In this document: positions 22,774 to 32,824 of the stretch, one piece after another
How positions within the stretch are numbered: position 1 is the first letter of the stretch
Layout of the letters: each line of letters opens with the position of its first letter
From: Petunia secreta
Lineage: Eukaryota > Streptophyta > Magnoliopsida > Solanales > Solanaceae
DNA length: 64,000 bases
Assembly (NCBI GenBank): GCA_029990175.1
Contig: JARKIP010000042.1
Span: forward strand, 2,418,001 to 2,482,000
Direction of reading: 5' to 3'
The notes under the pieces: model-generated
Seen by the model: the letters and a program-made list of their open reading frames with translations, nothing else
The model's database searches: none
Told to the model about the DNA's origin: nothing
Program-made: the position numbers and the translations under genes

Positions 22774-24000
22774 TGTGATTCTTAAGATCATAGCATATAT
22801 AAGCACTTTGATTGGTAGAATATCCAAGAAAAATGCATGGGAAAGATCGAGGCTCAAGTTTATTACGGGAATAATGGCGAAGCTGAGGATAACAAAGACA
22901 ATCAAATACCTGAAGCTGATGATAATTTAGAGAAGTACCAAACAAAAGAAAGTATGGTGAATCATTATTAAGCAATGGTGTTGGAAGTCGATTGATAAGA
23001 TAAGCAACAGTCAGGAATGCATAAGACCAAAAAGATAATGGTAGGTGGGCCAAATGAAGCAAGGTAATGCCAGTTTCAAATATATGATGGTGCCGACACT
23101 CTGCCGTCCCATTATGTTCTGGGGTATATGGTGGTGCTAGAAAGTGAGAAATTCCATGAGAAGTAAAGAAGCCTTTTAAATGAATATATTCACCACTATT
23201 GTCCGAATAAAGAGAAATAATGGGCGTTTTAAAGTAGTTTTCTACAAGTGCCTTAAACTTAGGAAATATATTAGAAACATAAGAATTTCTCTTCATTGGA
23301 TACAACCAGGCATACTTGGTAAAATGATCAACAAAAATAATATAGTATTGAAAACCATCAAAAGAGGAAATCGGGACGGGGCTCCAAACATCATAATAAA
23401 TAAATTCTAATGGAGAAGATGATTTTATTGATGAAACATCAAATGGTGTTTTGTGCATTTTATTGAACTTACAAGAATTGCAAAAAAAGTTGGAAGAAAC
23501 TGAACTAGGAGAAACATTTAAGGAACTTAAAATGCAACTCAAAACAGGTGAAGATGGATGACCAAGACGATTGTGCCAAGCTGTAGTTGATGGAAGTTGA
23601 GTATGATGAGCCTGAGGATGAGAACAGCTATGTGAGGTTGCATGAGTTGCTGGCCAAGGGTAAACTCTATCTTTAGGCTTTCCCGTTACTAGATGCTCCC
23701 CCGCCTGATAATCCTTCACAGTATATGAGAAAGGTGAGAATTTTACAAAGACATTATTTGATTTACAGAATTGATAAACATAAAGTAAGTTCTTCTTCAT
23801 CTGCGGGACATAAAGAACATTAGAAAGATATGAAGAGGATATAGGAGTAGAAATATAAGAAGAAGCAAGATGTGCGACTTGTAAATTATTACCATCACCA
23901 ATCATAATATCATCACCAGAATATTCCGAGAGTAGGGAGAGATTTTGTAAATTACTAGTAATCTGATGAGAAGCACCCGAGTCAATTAGCCAATTGGAAT
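22160..24000 (-). pseudogene. Copia protease and integrase remnant
   Basis: Reading the minus strand from about 24000: the protease motif WLIDSGASHQIT (near 23975-23990), then GAG-pre-integrase with zinc-binding WHNRLGHPSS ... CNSCKFNKMH, then the integrase core with YYDVWSP, YSDNSGEY and EHNGTAECRHHH carrying the D, D and E residues. The 402-residue frame 22697-23905 is open across this. A (TA)n tract (22741-22765) disrupts the C-terminal part, after which a Ser/Pro-rich linker (22138-22690) leads to reverse transcriptase. Confidence 0.88.
22741..22765. repeat. (TA)n microsatellite in copia pol
   Basis: Twenty-five bases of alternating TA interrupt the integrase-RT linker. In the minus frame they read as repeating Tyr-Ile. 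Confidence 0.9.
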
Positions 24001-24246
24001 TACCCGAAACAGTTGTACTGGAAAATTAGCCACTGGTTTACAATCATCTGAACCAAACGTGGGCTGCATATCATTGTTGGATGGTGCTAGCCAAGGGAAT
24101 GCATTTTTCAGCTTTCTGCATCTCTTAAAAAGATGGTTAGGTTTATCACAATATTGACAAATCACCTGAGAGTTAGATTTGTTCTTCTGATACGAACCAG
24201 TGTGGGCTGAGGAATTGGAATTCTTGTTGTTCCTATAGTTAGAAGC
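24001..24246 (-). pseudogene. Copia gag C-terminus with zinc knuckle
   Basis: The minus strand reads SNYRNNKNSN then the CCHC zinc knuckle CQYCDKPNHLFKRC, the nucleic-acid-binding end of gag. It joins the gag part at 27397-28171 once the insertion between them is removed. Confidence 0.75.
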
Positions 24247-25061
24247 TCTGTTTTAAAAGGCAGTTCTGGGACTCGTCCGGGACACGCCCCGGGATGAGGC
24301 ACTAGCAAAACGCCCTAAGACTCTCGGGCGGGACTTAGATCCGTGAGGCTTACGCCTCAAGCGCCCCCTCGGAACTCGCCTTATAGAATCTATGCAAATA
24401 ATCTGTCCAATTTCCTAATTAAGACTGTTCATCCACTATTTTCTTTAAAATGAAGTTATAATCATCTATAGAAACTCAAAAATTGAGTACAGTTCAATTA
24501 ACGAGACATAATATTACATGTATTATAATTGAGAACATCATAAGGGTGAATATCATCTGTATACTTAATCTAAAAAGCATAGCCGATGCTTATAACATCA
24601 TCACTTGTTATTGGTCTTCATATTTTATTTCTGTTAGTCAAAATTGTTAGACTTCAATTATTTTACAATTTAGAAATAATTTTATATTTATTAATGAAGA
24701 ATTAATATTTTAAATTATAATAATAATAAATATTTATTGTTTATTCACTTTTTATAGTAACAAATTTTTATTTTTAATTATTTAAAAGTTAAGACCTTAT
24801 GGTTTATTTATATCTCATAAAAACTGTAACATTATTCAATTTCTTACCATTGTTAAAAAGGCTAGATCTTTTGTTTCTATAATTTTTTTTCTTATTTTTA
24901 AATTTTTTGTACTTTTGATATTTTTTTGGCTCATTATGCTATTTTATTAATTTAAAATTAATTAAAAAATAAGATACATGAGACTTACCCCACGTCTCGG
25001 GGCTTACGCTTCGCCTCATGATAAGTAAAACGTCTCGTCTTGCGCCCCACCTTTTAAAACA
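24247..25061. mobile_element. Non-autonomous MULE-like element, copy 2
   Basis: This is a diverged copy of 18060-18841, with the same end TCTGTTTTAAAAGGC and the same order of GC-rich arms and AT-rich middle. It is inserted in copia gag. Its last three bases (TTA, 27394-27396) lie beyond a Helitron that split it next to its right terminus. The flanking nonamers GTTAGAAGC (24238-24246) and GTCAGAAGA (27397-27405) match at 7 of 9 positions, consistent with an aged 9-bp duplication. Confidence 0.7.
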
Positions 25062-25454
25062 CTAGTTTCTCGACACGTGCGTTGCACGTGAATGCTGAGT
25101 GCAGTAATAAATTATTTTTTGAGATGTTAGGAGTAAATAATCATATACGAAAAAATAAAATACAATTTTGTAATGATTAATGTGGATTGTCGACAAAAAT
25201 AGATATATGCATGTGATGTCGGCATATTTTACTGATAATAATCTTTCATACCGTTCAAAGTTACAAATATTGTGAAGGTTCTAAAGTCAAGTATACTCAT
25301 GTAGTTTCATAAAAGAAATATTATTACCTTAAATCTTAGTGAGAACATCTTTTGTAATGCCATATATAGCCTTGGAGACAACAATGGTGAGCTTATGGAC
25401 GCCTATCGATCATGACAGATTTAGCATTTAGTAAAAAATATATGCTATATAAAA

Positions 25455-26206
25455 CTATCTCCAACCTTGCACTAATTTTTGCTTCATTTTGGGGCATGAA
25501 TAGTGTTGCACTATTCACCTGCACCATTACTATTCAATTTTATTTTATTATTTAATATTTTGAATTTAACATATAAATTTAATTTTTATATTTAGATTCC
25601 TAATACACCTATTCATCTACTCCATCACTATTTATTAATACTTTATTTTGTTTTTTTATTATATAACACTTTTATTTTAACATATTTTAAATTTTAATTT
25701 TTACATATAGATTCCTAATATACCTAATAATTTTTTATGTAATATTTTATAATATTAATTTTACATCTTAATTTTGAAGTGTCTTACAATTTATTAAATG
25801 GTATTTTTATTACATCTTAATTTGGGAGTATCTTACAATCTTACATCTTAATTTTGGAGTGTCTTAATATTTTATAATATTTACTTATAATTTATATTAT
25901 TTAAAAATTAATGGTATAAAATAATTGATATTAAATAGTTACTATATAACAATGGATTATGAATTACATGGATAAAATATTTAAAAAAGAAAAAAAAAAA
26001 GAAAGGATTTGTTTTATGAAATTAAACATAAAATTTAAGTAAAAAAAATAATATAATATAATATAATATAGAAGAGAGAGAAGAATATAAATAGAATATT
26101 TTTTTTTGATGCAAAGTGCAATGGGTTGGAGTTAGCTTGTACCATTTTGGTGCATGCACTATTTTGGTGCAAAAAATAGTGCACAAGGTTGGAAATATCC
26201 TAATAG
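25455..26206. mobile_element. MITE-like inverted-repeat element inside Helitron
   Basis: CTATCTCCAACCTTGCAC at the left and GTGCACAAGGTTGGAAATA at the right are inverted versions of each other, and the ATAGTGC and TTTTGCAC motifs next to them also pair. The interior is AT-rich and non-coding. Superfamily not assigned; no clear target duplication. Confidence 0.5.
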
Positions 26207-26334
26207 AATGAAATTAAAGTTGTAGATAGTTTTGTAGGACTTTAATGATGGTGCAAAAAATAGTGCACAAGGTTGGAGATGCCCTAATAGAATGAAATTA
26301 AAGTTGTAGATAGTTTTGTAGGACTTTAATGATG
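26167..26334. repeat. 84-bp tandem duplication
   Basis: Two 84-bp copies (26167-26250, 26251-26334) both start GTGCAAAAAATAGTGCACAA and end GGACTTTAATGATG, with only a few differences. The duplication includes the right arm of the MITE-like element. Confidence 0.9.
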
Positions 26335-27396
26335 AGTTCCTATAAGTGACATGCTTGAAAGAGTAGTACTATCCTAAATACATCAGAGCCTGTGTACAAC
26401 AACAAATAAAAGAAATTTTTGATGTAAACCAAATTCGAATCATGTTATTCCTTATTTCCTTGATTAAAGTAACTTTAGCGAACAATGCAAGACCTCCATT
26501 TGTTCGGATTATTTATGTGGTGGTCTTTATAAAACACAGTATGAAGATTCTTCAAAACCCATAAACCAAACAAAAATGAAAGATCTCTGCCAGTAAAGCG
26601 ATCCTATATAATGATTGTTCACTACAAATATAGAAAAATTATTTATTAATCCATCTTTACTTTGACATGTGTTAAGTGAATATCAATAATAAATAAATGA
26701 ACACATGTGTCTTTCATTCAACATCTTTTTCAACCCAACATGCGTACTAAACGTATTAAACAGTTTTTAATATGTATACATATTGGAAAAACATTTGATT
26801 TGTTATAATAAATAAAATACTGCAACTAACAAATAACGAAGTGCATAGTTATAAAAGCATAATTAACCATTACCTTGAACCTATTTTATGGAAAAAGTCA
26901 ACCTTTCGACCCGTTCATGGACCAAGCATCGCAGGAATATGCATCATTACATCAAAGAAAAAACATAAATGTATTCGTAATCTTGACAGAAGAACAATGT
27001 ACCTGTTTGAAAGCTAAAGATGAACAATGACACAGAGGTCGTCCCGGAATTGGAAAAATATGTAAATAACGAAGTTGTGTGAATGAGGACTTTCTCCCAG
27101 CGTTAGAAGAACTGATGTGAGCAAGTATTTTTTTTTTTTTGAGGCATTAATCCATATTCTGGATCTTCCTTCGTACCAATAAGTAGTGATAGTTCTTGGA
27201 AGGATTACATCGTTTCCAATTTGCAGTCTTGCCAAGCGTTGCGTCCTTTCGCGTTGTGTTGCGGCTGCGTGTTTGCTTTTTCTGTGAAAAAATAAAAGTT
27301 TGGCAAAATTGGTGAATTTAGGTTTTGAAAAGGGCAATAAGGTAATTTGACTTTTAACTAAATAGAGTACATGCTTTTAAAGTAATATGATGATTA

Positions 27397-28171
27397 GTCA
27401 GAAGAATTGCGGGTGGCAAGATGAGCAGTCACTAGAGTAGAAAGAAGACCTTGATCACGCTTAAGATACTGTTCATAATCACATAACTTTTCATGCAGCT
27501 CATCAAAGGAAAGAGGTGTATATCGAGTATGCATTGAATCAGAGATACCTCTGTATTCAGGAGGAAGACCCTGCAAAGCATATAAAGTCAGATCATCCGA
27601 AGTCAAATTTGCACCAGAAGAATATTTAAGAGTAGTGACCAACTGCTTAATATGCTGAAGGTACGTAGTCATGGCTTGAGAACCCTTGGTAGCCCGTGAC
27701 AAAGATTCTTTAAGGCTAAGGATACAACTTCGAGAGGGACGTACATACATAGTATGCAAAGTTGTCCAGACATCATATGAAGTCTCAGCGGTATTCAAAA
27801 CTGGAAGAACCTCTGTAGAAAGAGAGATAATAAATGAACTTCTCAACAACTGATCTTAACGATACCAGTAGTCAGATCGAATTTGTTATGCTGATGGTTG
27901 TGTGGCGACAAACTGTATGAATCCATATCCGATTAAAATCGAGCGCCATTGAGAATAACAAGTTTGATAATTCGATGACGTGAGTTTAATGGAGGTCTGA
28001 AGAGAAGGTGCAATGTTAAACAAGGAAGACTGAGAGGATAAAGTTGTGTTGGTTGGGAGAGGACAGTGAGTAAAGGGATTGGGTTTATTATCTAGTGACT
28101 CAATGAAGACATGGATGCTAGATATGGAGTTTGTAAAGACGAGAGAGAAGGAATGGTATGACTAATGGCAG
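27397..28171 (-). pseudogene. Copia gag, central part
   Basis: The minus strand codes the UBN2-type copia gag domain: LTSSNYQTCYSQWRSILIGYG, then YDVWTTLHTMYVRPSRSCILSLKESLS, TYLQHIKQLVTTLKYSSGAN and ALQGLPPEYRGISDSMHTRYTPLSFDELHEKL (in part). A stop near 27870 and frame changes break it. It belongs to the outer copia element and is separated from its start by the inner copia. Confidence 0.82.
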
Positions 28172-28176
28172 GTTCC

Positions 28177-28659
28177 TGTTGTACACAAATGGTTGAACAC
28201 AACTTGAATTTTATTATTGCAAACTAAGAAGCAACTTTGATCTCACAAATATTTTACAAGGTTTCACTCACACTCTAGCACCTCTCTTTCTTTTTTCTCT
28301 TTAACTCTCACTTGTGCTCTCACTCTTTCTCTCTTGCAATGCTTTTCTTGCTTGCTTGGTTACAACTCAAATGATCCACCTCTATTTATAGGTGGTGATG
28401 GAAGGATCTAGTTAAGGGCTTTCTACCACCCTTCTCTAGAATACTCCCCTACTACATAATTTTAGACCTACACATTCTAGAACTATTCTGGAATTCTCAT
28501 TCTAGAGTTCTTCCTTGACTTCTCTAGAATTGTTCTAGATTTATTCATATACTACATTATCTTGGCTACTCTAGAATCTTCTACATTATCTTGACTACTC
28601 TAGAATCTTCTAGAAAAGATTCACAAATAAAGTTGGTGATGAATTATTATATTTTAACA
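28177..28659 (-). mobile_element. 3' LTR of inner copia
   Basis: On the plus strand it starts TGTTG and ends TTTAACA, pairing with 31544-32026. The minus-strand polypurine tract CTGAGGGGGAG abuts it at 28660-28670. Repeated TCTAGAA and CTCTAGAAT motifs and a minus-strand CTATAAATAG TATA box (near 28383-28392) lie inside. Confidence 0.9.
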
Positions 28660-28678
28660 CTCCCCCTCAGCACAAACT

Positions 28679-29083
28679 TTATTTGGTCTTGCAATCTTTC
28701 CAAGTGCTCTGCAAAATCTTATGAACCTTATGTCGTCCAGATTCTTTGAAACCCTCTTCTTTTATTGACTTTCTTGACTCACTCTTCTTTGGAGCTTTTT
28801 CAAAGATATTACGCTCCTTGATCTTGTCTACCTCGACTAGTGCTGCGTTTGCATACTTCGGATTTGGAAACTTCGTTCGGGTAGACTTTCTTAGTTGAGG
28901 TTGTTGTGCTTCTTGGCCTTCTTCTTGAAACACCTTGGGGGTTTCATACACTCCAGTTTGCAATGAAATCCTGTTCTCCTCTTGCGAAGATACCTGTGAT
29001 TTTGGCAATTCAGGTTCTCCTCTTACCTCTTTGTTAATTTCTATCTTGTTTCCTTCTTCATCTTCTTTAAGCTTATCTTTCAC
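28679..29083 (-). pseudogene. Inner copia pol: linker fused to C-terminal end
   Basis: The frame runs from the acidic/Lys-rich linker after integrase (ending QLRKSTRTKFPNPKYANAAL) straight into a short tail (KVHKILQSTWKDCKTK) that resembles the last residues of copia RNase H. The roughly 500 residues normally between them are absent. This places the deletion junction near 28790. Confidence 0.7.
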
Positions 29084-29131
29084 CTTTTGCTCTAGTGCTA
29101 TTGAGTCTGGAAGAGTGACTTCTTGTGACCA

Positions 29132-30211
29132 CTATGATGATGCCTCATCAAATACCACGTTTCTTGAAACGTATGTTCGATTAGTGGTTGGATCACAACA
29201 TCTCCATCCTTTTCTTTGTTCGTCGTATCCGACAAAGATACATCGAACTGCTTTCTTATCAAACTTGCTGCGGAGATGATCTGGCACAAACACATAGCAC
29301 ACACATCCGAATACTCGAAAGTGACTTACAGTGGGTATCATCTTCCGGAGCTTCTCGAACGGCGAGGTAAATCCAAGTCGCGCCTGTGGTAGCCTGTTAG
29401 TGATGTGAGCAATAGTCTTCATACATTCCGCCCAGAACCTTGCTGGTATATTCATGTTGTGCAACATACTCCTACATATCTCTGCGAGATGTCTGTTTTT
29501 CCTCTCTGCTACTCCATTTTGTTGTGGGGTGTTTGGACATGTCAATTTTCGCCTTATCATTTGCTCTCTGAGGTAGCCATTAAACTCTCGTGATGTGTAT
29601 TCTCCCCCATTATCGGTGCGGAGACACTTGATTTTCCTTCCAATATCATTCTCCACCATATGTTGGAACTCTTTAAACTTCTCAAATACTTCAGACTTCT
29701 CCTTTAAGAAGTAAATCCACACATACCTTGAGAAGTCGTCAATGAATGTCACCATATATCGGTAACCACTGATGGAAGGTTGTTTGACTGGTCCAAACAC
29801 GTCTGAGTGCACCAGCTCCAGTGGCTCTTTAGCTTGATACTTCGATTCTTGATAGGGAAGTTGATGTGCTTTCCCATACTGACATCCGGCACAAATAGTG
29901 TCTCCCCTAATCTCAAGTTGGGGAAGCCCTTTCAACTTTGACTGTTGCATCATGACTTTCAACTTGCTGTAACTCACGTGCCCAAGGCGTGCATGCCATA
30001 GGTCAGCTGTCTCATTACTCCGAGTCTTCTCTACATAAGCTGTCTCTGCTGAGATGACATAGATTGATTCTAATCTTCTTCCCTCCATGATTGGCGAGCT
30101 TGTAACTTTCAAGTCTCGATACACTTCTACGTCATTCGGTCCAAACACGACATAGTTGCCTGAAGCTGTTAGTTGCGATACAGACAACAAGTTCTTCTTC
30201 ATACCTGGCAC
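29132..30211 (-). pseudogene. Inner copia integrase
   Basis: This 359-residue open frame covers the GAG-pre-integrase zinc module (LWHARLGHVSYSKLKVM ... CAGCQYGKAHQLP) and the full DDE core: HSDVFGPVKQ, LRTDNGGEYTS and QQNGVAERKNRHL supply D, D and E. It continues through FWAECMKTIAHITNRLP and KAVRCIFVGYDEQRKGWRC. The domain itself looks intact. Confidence 0.92.
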
Positions 30212-30223
30212 GTGGTAGACATT

Positions 30224-30463
30224 CTAAAGCTGCACTTGTCTCGAGCTGTGACGAGGCACGAACACTGTCTTGCCAATGTGAGATATTGGCATTGTCGAGT
30301 TATTTGCAGTCACCACTACTCGACCACCCTTGTATTCACTCATGTTGATCAGCTTCTTTTCATCACCAGTCATATGATTGGAGCATCCCGAATCAACGAT
30401 CCAATCATGGTCATAATCTACTAATTTTTCACTTACAGTTGCAAGCGCGAGTTCTTGTTCCAA
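30224..30463 (-). pseudogene. Inner copia protease
   Basis: WIVDSGCSNHMTGDEKKL is the copia aspartic protease active site (DSG). The frame ends with a stop at 30224-30226 just before NVYHVPGMKKNLLSVSQL, which normally continues without a break, so one nonsense change separates protease from integrase. Confidence 0.88.
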
Positions 30464-31569
30464 CTCAGCACGGTGCGAGGTGATGGGCTCTTCCTTATTG
30501 TTACTTTCATCAACTGCATAGGAAGTTTCAAAATCCCTTCTTCCTCGTCTTGCTTATTCTGAGTAGAAGTGGCTATGTTACCTTCAGCTTTCTTGTACCA
30601 GCAGTCTCTGGCATAGTGTCCCTTCTTCCCGCAATTGTAGCACTTGTCTCGTTGCCGATTGTTGGCTCCTTGGTACACCTTCTTGTTGGGTTGATGACTT
30701 CCTTGACGCCGATCATGTTGATCTCCCCCTGGTTGCGAGCTTCTCGCTTCACCTCTTCTTTGGTAGCCTTGATTTTTGCTTGATCCATCGTTTCTTCTTC
30801 CTTGAGCATTGTAGCTTTGCCCTTTATTAAAAAGTGCCTTTTCTTCATCTTTTGTAGAAAGGCCTGAAAGTTGTTTCTCCAAGTCTTCTTCATTTGCCAA
30901 CAGATTTTCCAACTCGGATAAAGTTGGTTCCGTGGCCCACCCGTGTGTTGCAGTAACTATGCCTTTGTACTCCGGCCTCAAACCATGAATGATAATTCTC
31001 TTCTTCCTTGTCTCTGTGATAGCATTCTCTGGATCCAATTTTGATATTTCATCACACAGAGACTTAACCTTTGAGAAATACTGACTGATTGTCATATTCC
31101 GTTACGAGATCGACAAAAGCTCATTTTCTAGCCTTTGTAATCTCGCATCATTTTTCTTGGTAAAGATTGTTGCCAACGTGTCCCAAGCTTCTTTGGGCGT
31201 CTTGGCATTCTTGATCCTCTGCAAGAACTCGTCCTCAACTGTTACTGTGAGAGCATACATGGGCTTTCCTGCTTTGACCTTCCACTTTTTTGCTTCTTCA
31301 GCATTTGTTGGTGATGTTGTTTCAGAGCCACCAACAATGTCCCATAGATCTTGGCCGAGAAAATAGTATTGCATCCTTGTGCTCCACGATCCATAATTGC
31401 TTGCGTTGAGCTTCTCAACGCTACTGAGGGTGCTTGCAAAATCCGCCATGGATTGGTACCTCTTGACTTGAGCCTCGAGTAGCAGCTTGTTGAACCTCTC
31501 TTGGATGACTACCGCTCTTGATCCACCAGGCTCTGATACCATTTGTTGAACGCAAATGGTTGCTACCAA
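30433..31569 (-). pseudogene. Inner copia gag
   Basis: The likely start is the Met of MADFASTLSSVEKLNASNYGSW. The UBN2-type gag domain follows (KEAWDTLATIFTKKNDARLQRLENEL, SQYFSKVKSLCDEISKLDP), then a basic linker and the zinc knuckle CYNCGKKGHYARDC. A TAA at 31102-31104 splits it in frame, and a frameshift near 30470 separates it from protease. Confidence 0.9.
31530..31541 (-). other. Primer binding site, tRNA-iMet
   Basis: The minus strand reads TGGTATCAGAGC, complementary to the initiator tRNA-Met 3' end, two bases after the 5' LTR. Confidence 0.9.
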
Positions 31570-32026
31570 CTTGAATTTTATTATTGAAAACTAGGAAGCA
31601 ACTTTGATCTCACAAATATTTTACAAGGTTTCACTCACACTCTAGCACCTCTCTTTCTTTTTTCTCTTTAACTCTCACTTGTGCTCTCACTCTTTCTCTC
31701 TTGCAATGCTTTTCTTGCTTGCTTGGTTACAACTCAAATGATCCACCTCTATTTATAGGTGGTGATGGAAGGATCTAGTTAAGGCCTTTCTACCAACCTT
31801 CTCTAGAATACTCCCCTACTACATAATTTTAGACCTACACATTCTAGAACTATTATGGAATTCTCATTCTAGAGTTGTTCCTTGACTTCTCTAGAATTGT
31901 TCTAGATTTATTCCTATACTATATTATCTTGGCTACTCTAGAATCTTCTACATTATCTTGACTACTCTAGAATCTTCTAGAAAAGATTCACAAATAAAGT
32001 TGGTGATGAATTATTATATTTTAACA
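31544..32026 (-). mobile_element. 5' LTR of inner copia
   Basis: It is the same length as 28177-28659 and about 97 percent identical by eye. Most differences are in the first 50 bp on the plus strand. Confidence 0.9.
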
Positions 32027-32086
32027 GTTCCATCATATAGTTTGCAAAGGTGGAAGGAGCAGCCAGTGGAAAAGGTGACATGGATT

Positions 32087-32274
32087 CAGTGGCGGATGTT
32101 GAGGGTTGAAAGCGAGTTCGGCAGAACCCAGTACGTTTTTCGCGGGCAGTGTATTTATATTTAAAAAATTACTAATTATGTACAAAATTTAAGTCAAGAA
32201 CCCAGTTATTTGTATTTGAGATCACTATACTACAATTTAGAATCCATAGAGTTCAAATCGTAGATCCGCCTCTG
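32087..32274. mobile_element. Small MITE in copia gag
   Basis: The 188-bp element has ends CAGTGGCGGAT and ATCCGCCTCTG, an 11-bp inverted repeat with one mismatch. The CAGTGGCGGA terminus is common among plant hAT-like MITEs. ATGGATT occurs beside both ends, but a clean target duplication is not visible. Confidence 0.6.
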
Positions 32275-32548
32275 CATGATGGATTGCAGGTAGTGAACCC
32301 AATGATGGGTGAAACAAGGATGGATTACTGCTAGATCTAATGGAAGTCACAATAGAAGAAGCAGTGGTTCCAGTGACGGACAAAGGATGAGTTCCGACTA
32401 GAAGAGACGAAAGGCGTCCGACAGTTTGGGATGCATCGAATGTAGTAATTGCCGCCGTGAAAGGAGCCATTGGTGGTGTAGTCGTATGAGTTGTTAGATT
32501 CAAATGTGAGGAAGCTATAGGAGCAGATGATTTTGCAGCAAATTCCAT
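32275..32548 (-). pseudogene. Outer copia gag, N-terminus
   Basis: An open frame from 32548 (MEFAAKSSAPIASSHLNL) is rich in Thr, Ser and Pro and sits about 50 bp after the primer site, so it is the start of the outer copia gag. The MITE at 32087-32274 cuts it. Confidence 0.6.
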
Positions 32549-32594
32549 AAGTAGCCGGGAAAAAAATTGATCGTTAAGCCACTAGGCAATATAA

Positions 32595-32824
32595 CTCTAA
32601 TACCATGAAAGATTTATAAACTCAGAAAGACTTGCTGTGATTTATGTACTAATGTGTATACACATGAGACTCCTCTGTAAAGAAGGAGAGGATAATCCTA
32701 AAGAGTATGAAGAGGTAAGCCTAATCTAATATACAAAGTGATGAATATCAATCCTAACTAAATATAATTGATATCTAGACAAGCACAGATAGAGTCTAAT
32801 ATGATAAGGAAATATGATACAACA
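32595..32824 (-). mobile_element. 5' LTR and primer site of outer copia
   Basis: The LTR is 32606-32824. On the minus strand it is followed directly by TGGTATTAGAG (32595-32605), which matches the tRNA-iMet primer site with one change. Confidence 0.82.

Larger units (their letters stand above)
25062..27393 (-). mobile_element. Non-autonomous Helitron
   Basis: On the minus strand the element starts TCATCATATTAC (27393) and ends with a 7-bp-stem hairpin (GCACGTG/CACGTGC, 25074-25090) followed 8 nt later by CTAG (25062-25065). Host bases are A before and T after, the A/T insertion preference of Helitrons. No Rep/helicase gene is present. A minus ORF at 27014-27337 could be captured host DNA, but I do not recognise it. 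Confidence 0.72.
28177..32026 (-). mobile_element. Inner Ty1/copia element, RT-deleted
   Basis: Two 483-bp LTRs (28177-28659 and 31544-32026) are flanked by the perfect duplication GTTCC (28172-28176, 32027-32031). The tRNA-iMet primer site and a polypurine tract are in place. The internal part holds gag, protease and integrase, but the reverse transcriptase and nearly all of RNase H are missing, so it is a 3.85-kb deletion derivative. The LTRs differ at about 14 positions by eye, so it is younger than its host. Confidence 0.92.
20404..32824 (-). mobile_element. Ty1/copia element with nested insertions
   Basis: Short LTRs of about 220 bp (20404-20625 and 32606-32824) enclose a minus-strand copia element. 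Domain order on that strand is gag, zinc knuckle, DSG protease, integrase, reverse transcriptase, RNase H, the copia order. Short LTRs and the integrase-RT sequence suggest the Ale/Retrofit group. Three insertions split gag: a MULE-like element holding a Helitron (24247-27396), a second copia (28177-32026) and a MITE (32087-32274). Removing them and their duplications leaves about 5.2 kb, normal for the family. Stops, frameshifts and an altered catalytic box show it is dead. No target duplication was found. Instead AATCTCCTT follows both LTRs on the plus strand, which is unexplained. Confidence 0.88.

Noticed and set aside
27014..27337. Captured gene fragment in the Helitron
   Set aside because: The 107-residue ORF has no motif I recognise and includes a poly-Lys run from a homopolymer. 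It is not enough to call a captured gene.
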